The notes under the pieces were generated by a model. The model worked only from the letters and a program-made list of their open reading frames with translations. It searched no databases and was not told the origin of the DNA. Below, one piece after another: positions 18,189-26,253 of a DNA stretch of 64,000 nt. The DNA lies in assembly GCF_017347605.1 (NCBI RefSeq), contig NZ_AP024484.1, positions 806,001 through 870,000 on the forward strand. The letters run 5' to 3'. How positions within the stretch are numbered: the stretch's first letter is position 1; the number at the start of each line of letters is the position of its first letter. This stretch comes from Prevotella herbatica (GTDB lineage: Bacteria > Bacteroidota > Bacteroidia > Bacteroidales > Bacteroidaceae). The position numbers and the translations under genes are program-made.

Positions 18189-19214
18189 ATGAATATGGTA
18201 CAACGATTGATATTGAAGATTGTTAGAGTAGTAGCACTTTCTCTATTGAGCCTACTACTCTATTACATACTTTGGTCTACAATAGACGAAGATTTTAGAA
18301 AACAGATCTTTCATTGGCCTTTTGAGCCTATGGATATGATTTATGATTATTCATCGTGTCTCATATTCACTGTATTAGCTCTCAGTCTAAGCAAACTTGT
18401 TTTCAAGTATATCAAATGGTCGCGTCATCCCATGTTGATGATTATTACCCAGATATTCCTTATACTCGTAGTTAACAATATCACAGCGGGAATAGTCAGT
18501 AATTTATTGAATTCTCCATATAACGATAAAGACCCAATCTTATATGTTGAAAGCTTGTATCTAACAGGCATATTGTCTACTTTCATAGCTTGCATATATG
18601 CGATGACATACTACTGGAAATCTTATGAGAATGTAAATAAAGAGCGTAACCGTTTCAGATTACAAGCACTTGAAAATCAGATCAATCCGCATTTTGTATT
18701 CAACAACTTCAGCATCTTGGCAGACTTGATTGAAGTTGATCCGCATAAAGCAACAGAGTATCTGATGAAACTGTCAAAAGTATATCGCTACACACTTTCA
18801 CACTTTGACCGCAGTCTTATTAGTATTGCCGAAGAACTGGATTTTTTGAATGAATATCTCTATCTTCTGCATGAACGCTTCGGTAATACAATTACGGTAA
18901 ACATTGATAAAGAAATAAATAAGCTTGATGGATTTATTCCACCAGCAGCACTGCAGATGTTCGTAGAAAATGCTATCAAGCACAACGAGCACACCACAAA
19001 CAATCCTCTTATAATAGAAATAAAGACTGATGGAAGCGATATTATCGTGAGCAATAAAAAACACTGTATAAACAGCAGTGTGCTATCAACAAATATTGGC
19101 AATAGTAATGTATTAGAAAGGTATGTCATTCTTAGTAAACAGTCTATCAAGATTAATAATACAAAAGAGAACTTTATTGTAAGACTTCCTATCATTCATA
19201 AAAAAGACGCATGA
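18189..19214 (+). CDS. LytS/YehU-family sensor histidine kinase
   Basis: This inner-membrane kinase (341 residues) has four hydrophobic helices (about residues 14-31, 56-73, 82-107 and 122-144) and the His_kinase (PF06580) H-box INPHFVFNN with His168. A reduced HATPase domain with FVENAIKHN follows. A second ATG at 18195 could also be used. It overlaps the LytTR regulator gene by 4 bases (ATGA). The signal is unknown; the adjacent outer-membrane genes on both sides are the nearest candidates for control. Confidence 0.9.
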   Translation: MNMVQRLILKIVRVVALSLLSLLLYYILWSTIDEDFRKQIFHWPFEPMDMIYDYSSCLIFTVLALSLSKLVFKYIKWSRHPMLMIITQIFLILVVNNITAGIVSNLLNSPYNDKDPILYVESLYLTGILSTFIACIYAMTYYWKSYENVNKERNRFRLQALENQINPHFVFNNFSILADLIEVDPHKATEYLMKLSKVYRYTLSHFDRSLISIAEELDFLNEYLYLLHERFGNTITVNIDKEINKLDGFIPPAALQMFVENAIKHNEHTTNNPLIIEIKTDGSDIIVSNKKHCINSSVLSTNIGNSNVLERYVILSKQSIKINNTKENFIVRLPIIHKKDA

Positions 19215-19966
19215 AAATATTGATTATCGAAGATGAACTAAGCAACACTACACGACTATGTAGAATTTTAAAAGAAATAGAAAAAGATGCTCAGATACTT
19301 GCTACGACAGCAAGTAATAAAGAGACAAAAGACTTCTTTTCAAAGACAGAAGAGATGCCTGATTTAATTCTTGCTGACATCCAATTAGGAGATGGACTTA
19401 GTTTTGAGGCATTAAAGTCTGTTCCACAATCAATACCGGTCATTTTCACAACCGCCTACGATCAATATGCTATAAAAGCATTTAAATTTAACAGTATAGA
19501 CTATCTGCTAAAGCCTATTGATAAAGATGAACTTAAAACGTCCATCAATCAGGCTCGCGAAAAAAGTAATTCCAACACTGATGCCATAAAAGAATTACTT
19601 TCCTCTATTCACGGACAGGATATAAGATATAGAGAAAGATTTTTAGTTCCATATAGGGATGGGTATGAAGTTGTATTGGTAACCAACATCAGTCATATCT
19701 GTACCGTCTATAAAGATACACGAATATATATGAAATCAGGTTATTTTTATAGTATATCTTTATCACTTGATGACATCATTAGCCAATTAGACCCAACACG
19801 TTTCTTTCGAGTAAACCGTCAATTTATTATCAACATAGATGTTATCAGTCAATTAAAGACATACTTTGCAGGAAAAGCCCGTGTATATATTAAAGAATAC
19901 GAGGATTTAGAAATCATGTGCAGTCGTGAACGGGTGCCGATTCTGAAGAGTTGGTTAAACAAATAA
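19211..19966 (+). CDS. LytTR-family response regulator
   Basis: This DNA-binding response regulator (251 residues) has a receiver domain (phospho-acceptor Asp56 in LADIQLGDG, KPID near residue 100) and a C-terminal LytTR domain (about 140-250) containing FFRVNRQFIINID and ending SRERVPILKSWL. It is the partner of the kinase upstream. The TonB receptor operon starting at 20337 lies next downstream and is a natural target, but no binding repeat was recognised. Confidence 0.92.
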   Translation: MKILIIEDELSNTTRLCRILKEIEKDAQILATTASNKETKDFFSKTEEMPDLILADIQLGDGLSFEALKSVPQSIPVIFTTAYDQYAIKAFKFNSIDYLLKPIDKDELKTSINQAREKSNSNTDAIKELLSSIHGQDIRYRERFLVPYRDGYEVVLVTNISHICTVYKDTRIYMKSGYFYSISLSLDDIISQLDPTRFFRVNRQFIINIDVISQLKTYFAGKARVYIKEYEDLEIMCSRERVPILKSWLNK

Positions 19967-20336
19967 GCAAAGTACATAAATCGCGTTTAGATAATTATTT
20001 ATTTAAGGTGAAAATATGAGGCATATCATTTGAGATTATTTTAATCCAACGATATGCCTTAATCTCACATAGTAACAAACAATCCCATAGTACGATCCTG
20101 AAAACCAGCAGACTTAGCAAAGACTATAATCCTAATCAAATTTACAGGTATCACTATATGCAATGAATTAAATCTGCTACAAATATATCAATCGTATATA
20201 CAACAAGGTAATGTTCTATTTTAATATTTTATTGATTTGTTTATTTTATCAACAGCTATACATTATCCCAAATCATTATTTTTAGGTATTGCAAATATTT
20301 TTCAATCAGTCTACCTTTGCAAAAAAAATAAATTAG
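19967..20336. other. Intergenic region with pseudoknot-like repeats and promoter
   Basis: No gene is seen. Two interleaved inverted repeats, AGGCATATC/GATATGCCT (20019-20027 with 20051-20059) and TGAGATTA/TAATCTCA (20031-20038 with 20060-20067), are ordered as an H-type pseudoknot. They follow the LytTR stop codon by about 50 bases. The promoter of the next operon is at 20289-20319. Confidence 0.5.
20289..20319 (+). promoter_or_regulatory. Promoter of the TonB receptor-M16 protease operon
   Basis: A -33 TTG (20289-20291) and -7 box TACCTTTG (20312-20319) are separated by 20 bases. The expected start is near 20324, about 13 bases before the ATG at 20337. Confidence 0.75.
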
Positions 20337-23081
20337 ATGAAGTTTTGGATATTAATATATTCTTTCCTTTTTATTGTTTTTGCTGATGGCTTAAAAGCTC
20401 AGAACATATATAAATGTAGGATTGTCGACGGAATAACAGGAGAACCTCTTGTTGGCGCAGTTATGAGAATGAGCGCTGATAAGAGAATTTCAGCAGTTAG
20501 CGATATTAACGGATATGTATCAATCATTCCGAAGAGAGAGCTTATTAAAGATGGAATTGATATAACATATATTGGATATAAAAAACAACATAGCTTACTT
20601 GGAAACGGCAATATATATAAACTATCTCCATCAGAAACAACAATAAACGATGTTGTTGTAACGGCAACAGAATCTCATGGAATAACAAGTTCGTCAAAAA
20701 TAGCGAAATATGCTATGGAACATCTTCAGCCATCAAGTTTTGCAGACATACTTGAACTTTTGCCGGGAGGAATGGCAAAAGATCCAGCGTTAAACGCACC
20801 GAATGTAATTTCTTTGCGTGAAGTACCAATATCAAGCAGTGACTATTCAACATCATCTTTAGGAACATCATTTGTTATTGACGGTGCTCCAATAAGTACA
20901 AATGCAAATATGCAGTTTATGAACGGAGCATGGGATACCCAAACAACATCACGCGATTTCACAAATTCAGGAGTTGATATGCGTGCAATATCTACAGATG
21001 ATATTCAGAATGTAGAAATTGTAAGAGGTATACCATCTGTGGAATATGGCGACTTAACCAGTGGTTTGGTTAAGATTAACAGGCGGAAAGGCGGCAATGA
21101 TATATCTGCTCGTTTTAAGGCTGACATGGATAGTAAATTATTTTATTTGTCAAAAAGCTTTACGTGGATTCCTAGCCGTATGTCGCTAAACTTAAGTGCT
21201 GATTATTTAAACAGTAAATCAGATCCCAGAAATATTCTAGAGACATATAGTCGTATCACTATTTCTGCACGATTAAACAAAGAATGGATATCAGACACCA
21301 GGAAACTTACAGCTAGTTTGAATATGGATTATGGCGGCTCTTTTGATGATGACAAAGTGGATCCTGAATTAAATTATGGAGGTGTTGACAAATATGCATC
21401 AAAATATAATCGCTATTCATTGAATGCATCGGTAGATTACATAAATCTTAATAAGAAATCTATCTTTAAATCAGCTTCAGCGCTTATGTCTGTTGCTTAT
21501 GAGAAAGATCTTTTAGACCGCACAAGATTGGTACAGCTGAACAGAGAGACTCCTGCTGCAACAACGACAACAGACGGAGAGCATGATGCCGTATTAATTT
21601 ATCCATACACATATACTGCAAATCAAAAAGTAGACGGGCAACCTTTTAGTTTATATGCAAAGGTAAATACATCTTTAGCGTTTCCGTTAAAAGGTACATC
21701 TAATGAATTAAAATTAGGTGCAGATTGGCAGTTAGACAAGAACTATGGTGATGGTCAGATATTCAATCAGTTAAATCCTCTTTATCCAGGATTATCTGTT
21801 CGTCCACGTAAATATTCAGCAGTTCCAGCATCACATATACTATCAGAATATACAGAAGAGAATCTTGGATTATCTATCGGCAAAAATAAACTTGATGTTC
21901 AAGCAGGAGTAAGATTAAGCACGATGTTAAATCTATCTGATAAATATGCACTTCATAATAAGTATTATATCGACCCAAGAATAAATCTAGGATGGACATT
22001 CCCATCTATTGATTTTTTGGGTAAGACTTTAACTATTCAGATTGCAGGAGGATATGGTGAACATACAAAGATGCCTACGATGGATTATATGTATCCTGAA
22101 CCTGTATATATGGATTTGATAGAACTTAATTATTATCATCCTAACAGAGACTATCGCAGAATATACTTACAGACTTATGTTAAAGATCCTACTAACTACA
22201 ACATACGCGCAGCACGAAATAACAAGTGGGAACTGAGAGGAGATTTTAATCTTGCAGGGAATAGACTATCGGTTACTTATTTTAGAGAAGATATGAATTC
22301 TGGATTCCGTTCTACAGCGATATACAATTCATACAGTTTTAAGAATTATGATGCTTCGGGCATAGATGCTAATACTATAACATCACCACCTGATGTTGCA
22401 ACATTGCCTTACACAATGCAGAATGAGCTACACAGCTATACTACCACAACGAATGGTAGTCGCACATACAAAAAAGGCATTGAATACACATTCTCCACGA
22501 TAAGATTTCCTATCGTAAACACACGTCTTACGATAAATGGAGCTTGGTTTAAAACTGAATATAGTAATTCGCAGTCGATAGTGGAAATGCCTTCAAAACT
22601 TATTGGTGGAGAAAGCTTTCAATATGCCGGAATATATAAAAATGACGATGGATATATTAGAGAAATGGTCAATACTAATTTTACATTTGATAGCGATATA
22701 CCAAAACTTAAACTAATATTCTCCATCTCGGCTCAATGCGTATGGATGACAGCATCGCAAAATAAAGAAAAAGAAAATGTACCGACACAATACATGGATA
22801 AATATGGAGTTATCCATGATTTCACAGAAGAAGATAAAAATGACACTTATCTTCAGTATCTAGTACGTTCATATAATTCATCTTTATATGACAGGCAGAC
22901 TGTGCCATTTTGTATGAATGTGAATTTTAAAGCAACAAAGAAATTGCTCGACGACAAGTTGACGATTGCATTATTTGTAAACAAATTGCTGGATTACAAT
23001 CCTGATTATGTGCGCAATAATTATACGATAAGACGCCACGTGACTCCATATTTTGGACTTGAAATGAATGTAAAAATATAG
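20337..23081 (+). CDS. TonB-dependent receptor with CarboxypepD_reg domain
   Basis: This outer-membrane active transporter has 914 residues. A signal peptide (about 1-21, ending KAQ) is followed by a carboxypeptidase-regulatory-like domain (about 23-95, with GEPLVGAVM), a plug domain (about 100-235, with FVIDGAPI and VEIVRGIPSVEYGDLTSG) and a large beta-barrel ending in an aromatic-rich strand. It is the first gene of a five-gene operon with an M16 protease, which suggests uptake of a peptide or small protein, or iron bound to one. It is not followed by a SusD gene, so a glycan role is less likely. Confidence 0.9.
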   Translation: MKFWILIYSFLFIVFADGLKAQNIYKCRIVDGITGEPLVGAVMRMSADKRISAVSDINGYVSIIPKRELIKDGIDITYIGYKKQHSLLGNGNIYKLSPSETTINDVVVTATESHGITSSSKIAKYAMEHLQPSSFADILELLPGGMAKDPALNAPNVISLREVPISSSDYSTSSLGTSFVIDGAPISTNANMQFMNGAWDTQTTSRDFTNSGVDMRAISTDDIQNVEIVRGIPSVEYGDLTSGLVKINRRKGGNDISARFKADMDSKLFYLSKSFTWIPSRMSLNLSADYLNSKSDPRNILETYSRITISARLNKEWISDTRKLTASLNMDYGGSFDDDKVDPELNYGGVDKYASKYNRYSLNASVDYINLNKKSIFKSASALMSVAYEKDLLDRTRLVQLNRETPAATTTTDGEHDAVLIYPYTYTANQKVDGQPFSLYAKVNTSLAFPLKGTSNELKLGADWQLDKNYGDGQIFNQLNPLYPGLSVRPRKYSAVPASHILSEYTEENLGLSIGKNKLDVQAGVRLSTMLNLSDKYALHNKYYIDPRINLGWTFPSIDFLGKTLTIQIAGGYGEHTKMPTMDYMYPEPVYMDLIELNYYHPNRDYRRIYLQTYVKDPTNYNIRAARNNKWELRGDFNLAGNRLSVTYFREDMNSGFRSTAIYNSYSFKNYDASGIDANTITSPPDVATLPYTMQNELHSYTTTTNGSRTYKKGIEYTFSTIRFPIVNTRLTINGAWFKTEYSNSQSIVEMPSKLIGGESFQYAGIYKNDDGYIREMVNTNFTFDSDIPKLKLIFSISAQCVWMTASQNKEKENVPTQYMDKYGVIHDFTEEDKNDTYLQYLVRSYNSSLYDRQTVPFCMNVNFKATKKLLDDKLTIALFVNKLLDYNPDYVRNNYTIRRHVTPYFGLEMNVKI

Positions 23082-23085
23082 GTCT

Positions 23086-23469
23086 ATGAGAAAAAAGACA
23101 CTCGGCATATTGATTTTGATATCATTTATATTGAATATACTATCAGCTTGTCATGATGATAATGAAGACTATACCACATCTGCAAATATCACAGTTAGTG
23201 TTCCCGACAGCATTCATATTGAAAAGATGCAGGGCACAGTAACTGTTGTGAATCTTAATAACAAACAGTCTTACTCTTCATCGGAGTTCAATGGTACCTC
23301 AACATTAATTGATGTTATGCGTGGAAGTTATTCTATCAATGTGAATGGTACCGTATTATACCATGACAAACAGAATATAAAACACACAAAAAGCTTTAGA
23401 GCGGCTTCAAGTTATTGTGAATTTCTTGATCATCCAGCAAAAGCTTATGTTAATATAATATTCATGTAA
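23086..23469 (+). CDS. Small lipoprotein with beta-sandwich-like domain
   Basis: This is a 127-residue lipoprotein with a signal peptide and lipobox LSAC (about residues 19-22) followed by acidic residues DDNED, a Bacteroidota surface-export-like signature. The remaining domain (about 30-125) resembles the N-terminal domain of the DUF4876 lipoprotein encoded at 24997: both run from a short strand through an N-x-x-(N/T)KK/Q-(S/T)Y segment to a GSYSINVNG/GNYTLDIRG strand. It starts 4 bases after the receptor gene. The family was not recognised by name. Confidence 0.75.
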   Translation: MRKKTLGILILISFILNILSACHDDNEDYTTSANITVSVPDSIHIEKMQGTVTVVNLNNKQSYSSSEFNGTSTLIDVMRGSYSINVNGTVLYHDKQNIKHTKSFRAASSYCEFLDHPAKAYVNIIFM

Positions 23470-23471
23470 AT

Positions 23472-24986
23472 ATGAAAAAAACAAGGTTCATATTATCATT
23501 ATTAATGCTTAGCGTTTGCACAATAGTTCGTGGAAGCGTTGAGGATACAGTAACAGCTATAAATGAGCATAATTCTATATTCGGTGATGTACTTTCCTTG
23601 CAAAAGAATAATCCAGCATTTATGAATAATGCCTACGATAAACAATATTCTGAATTACGAGTATATACAGATTATGAGAAACTGAATCGCCCTATACTAT
23701 ATGAACTGGGAGATGGACATAATTATGCTGGTATAAATATTAATTCCTACATCAAATTAAACAATACGACAACGGTATGGGGAAGTGCTTCGTATAGAAG
23801 TGGAAGCAAAAAAGATATAAAATGGAATTCTACTGCAGATTTCAGCACACTCTATCCATATATTATGGGCGATACACTGGGTGGAAATCTTAATAATGAG
23901 CGATATACATTCTCGGGTGGATGTGCAACAAAAGTTGGACGACTAACTATCGGAGAACTTATTTACTTTAGAGCAGAGCACGAATATCGCACAAAAGATC
24001 CAAGACCCCGTAGTATAGTAACTGACCTATCCATGCGCTTAGGTGTATTATATGATTTGGGAAAGTATCTTCTTGGAACTGGTTTAGGAGCAAGATTCTA
24101 CAAACAGACAAATAGCGTTGAATTTTTTAAAGAAGATGGTGTGATACCAGAATATCAAATGCTGGGACTAGGCATGTACCACAAAAGATTTTCGGGTAAT
24201 AATGCATCATCATATTACAAGGGAACTGGATTTTCTTATGATATAAATATTTCTCCAACGAAGAAAAATGGAATGTATCTATCGGCAGAATATAATTATA
24301 TTCCATACAAGCGTGTTTTGCCAGATATGAACTCCTTCCCTATAACGACACTCTATTTGTATAATTATAACGGTGAGGTAGGTTGGAAAACCGTGGAGAA
24401 ACTTGGGTGGAGTTGTTTTGCCGGAATCAATTATGAAAAAAGAGATGGAGATGAACATATTGCTGGTAATTCTTCTTCAGGCGAGTATCTTGTAATAGCA
24501 GATATGACAATGTTTCATAGTCATAAAACTGATAGCTACATAGGTGGCGCACTAAACTTTAATGGCAGGACGCAATGGAATTTTACAGGGCGCATAGGAT
24601 ATATTGATTACGCGTCAAATTACGTATTTCCAATTAGCAAGATGTCTTTTTCTAAGTTATATGAACGAATCGAAGGTCAGTTTATTGGTAATATTAAAAA
24701 AGATATCACCGTGAATTGCATACTTTCTGCATCATACTTTCATAACCAGAATAAAGACATCACGATGCCCTATACAGCTATGGATAATGCGAATATAAAC
24801 CTTATGGAATATACATACTCCAACATAACTGGTAATTATTTAATTATATCAGCAAAAATGAGAGCAGACTACACACCATCAAATTGGAAATCATATGGCA
24901 TGTTTATAGAACTCGGTGGAGGAAGATTTGAAGGAAATAATAATAATGGAAATAAAATATATTTATCAACAGGTATAACATTCTAA
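23472..24986 (+). CDS. Outer-membrane beta-barrel protein (DUF6850-like)
   Basis: This 504-residue protein has a signal peptide (about 1-21) and a sequence of alternating polar/aromatic strands throughout, ending YLSTGITF with an aromatic terminal residue as in outer-membrane barrels. It has no plug domain. It starts 2 bases after the small lipoprotein gene and probably acts with the receptor at the outer membrane. The assignment to DUF6850 rests on memory of this family beside DUF4876 and M16 genes; a generic outer-membrane barrel is the safe reading. Confidence 0.7.
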   Translation: MKKTRFILSLLMLSVCTIVRGSVEDTVTAINEHNSIFGDVLSLQKNNPAFMNNAYDKQYSELRVYTDYEKLNRPILYELGDGHNYAGININSYIKLNNTTTVWGSASYRSGSKKDIKWNSTADFSTLYPYIMGDTLGGNLNNERYTFSGGCATKVGRLTIGELIYFRAEHEYRTKDPRPRSIVTDLSMRLGVLYDLGKYLLGTGLGARFYKQTNSVEFFKEDGVIPEYQMLGLGMYHKRFSGNNASSYYKGTGFSYDINISPTKKNGMYLSAEYNYIPYKRVLPDMNSFPITTLYLYNYNGEVGWKTVEKLGWSCFAGINYEKRDGDEHIAGNSSSGEYLVIADMTMFHSHKTDSYIGGALNFNGRTQWNFTGRIGYIDYASNYVFPISKMSFSKLYERIEGQFIGNIKKDITVNCILSASYFHNQNKDITMPYTAMDNANINLMEYTYSNITGNYLIISAKMRADYTPSNWKSYGMFIELGGGRFEGNNNNGNKIYLSTGITF

Positions 24987-24996
24987 ATAAAATAAT

Positions 24997-26247
24997 ATGA
25001 ATACAAAAGAAAAATTCAGACTTATACTGGCATTTATTGCCGTAAGTGTTGTTTTCGCATCTTGCAAAGATAACGATAATGAAAATGAGGTAGAGCAAAA
25101 TGTGAAGTTCGCTATGTCGCTAGACATGCCGCTAAATATTAATTCGCCATCATTAACTGGAGCAACAGCTACCCTAACAAATGTACAAACAAAAAAAACT
25201 TATGTAGCAAAAAACTTCAGAAGAGCGGGCACACAGTATGTTGACACAACAGAAGTTCCGGAAGGCAACTACACTCTCGACATACGAGGAGGAATTTCTT
25301 ATAATCTTGATACAACAATTGTAAATACATCTGTAAAAGCAACAGAAAGTAACGTCATCGTAAATAAAACATCTACTGGTAACGATATGTCTCACAAAAC
25401 AATAGCATTAAACACCTATAATGCACAAGATGGTTTTGTTATTTCAGAGATGTTTTTCACAGGCACACTTACTCCAGAAGGAAAGCAATATAGTAATGAC
25501 CAATATATTAAAATAGCAAATAATAGTGATTCTGTTTTATATGCAGATGGACTTGCATTCGTGGAGTCTTCATTCATGACTGTTTCAAAATTTGATTATA
25601 CTCCTGACATTATGAATCAAGCTATGACTATTGATGCCATATACATAATTCCAGGTAGCGGTAAAGATCATCCTATAAAACCGGGACAAGAGATAACACT
25701 TGCACTTAATGCTAAAAACCATAAAGAAATTAATGCGAACTCTATAGATTTGAGCAACGCCGACTTTGAATTCTATGATGTATCTTCTAATCCGAAATTC
25801 TCGGATGATGATAATCCAAATGTACCAAATCTTGCAAATTGGTATGACTACTCAAATACATATTTCACGCTTCATAATCGCGGATATCATTCTTATGCTA
25901 TAGCAAAGCCTGAAACAGACAAGGAGACTTTCTTGCGTAACTATTATTACAAATATAGCTATGTTATGTCAGCAAATGGAAATTCATATACGATGAATAA
26001 AGATGGATACAAACTTCCTAATTCATGGATTATTGATGCCGTAAATCTGAGTATTGCAGCTTCTTATCAATGGAACGTTGTGTCGGCATCGCTTGATGCA
26101 GGATGGGCTCATTGTGGAAGCATTGACGCTGATAAAACAAGATTTAGTAAAGCCGTAGTGCGTAAGAAATCTGGAAATAGATTCATTGACACCAATAATT
26201 CAACAGAAGATTTTGAATCTGATGCAACACCAACATTATTAAAATAA
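24997..26247 (+). CDS. DUF4876-family lipoprotein
   Basis: This is a 416-residue lipoprotein: signal peptide with lipobox FASC (Cys at about 23) followed by acidic KDNDNENE. It has an N-terminal beta-sandwich-like domain (about 35-120) and a larger domain opening with GFVISEMFFTGT that resembles a lamin-tail-like fold (ISEMF...QYIKIANNSD...YADGL). The acidic residues after the lipid cysteine suggest surface exposure, so it may capture a ligand for the receptor. It lies 10 bases after the barrel gene and 6 bases before the protease gene. Confidence 0.75.
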   Translation: MNTKEKFRLILAFIAVSVVFASCKDNDNENEVEQNVKFAMSLDMPLNINSPSLTGATATLTNVQTKKTYVAKNFRRAGTQYVDTTEVPEGNYTLDIRGGISYNLDTTIVNTSVKATESNVIVNKTSTGNDMSHKTIALNTYNAQDGFVISEMFFTGTLTPEGKQYSNDQYIKIANNSDSVLYADGLAFVESSFMTVSKFDYTPDIMNQAMTIDAIYIIPGSGKDHPIKPGQEITLALNAKNHKEINANSIDLSNADFEFYDVSSNPKFSDDDNPNVPNLANWYDYSNTYFTLHNRGYHSYAIAKPETDKETFLRNYYYKYSYVMSANGNSYTMNKDGYKLPNSWIIDAVNLSIAASYQWNVVSASLDAGWAHCGSIDADKTRFSKAVVRKKSGNRFIDTNNSTEDFESDATPTLLK

Positions 26248-26253
26248 CAACTT

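Noticed and set aside
19211..19966. LytTR binding direct repeats upstream of 20337
   Set aside because: No convincing repeated motif was found in 19967-20336.
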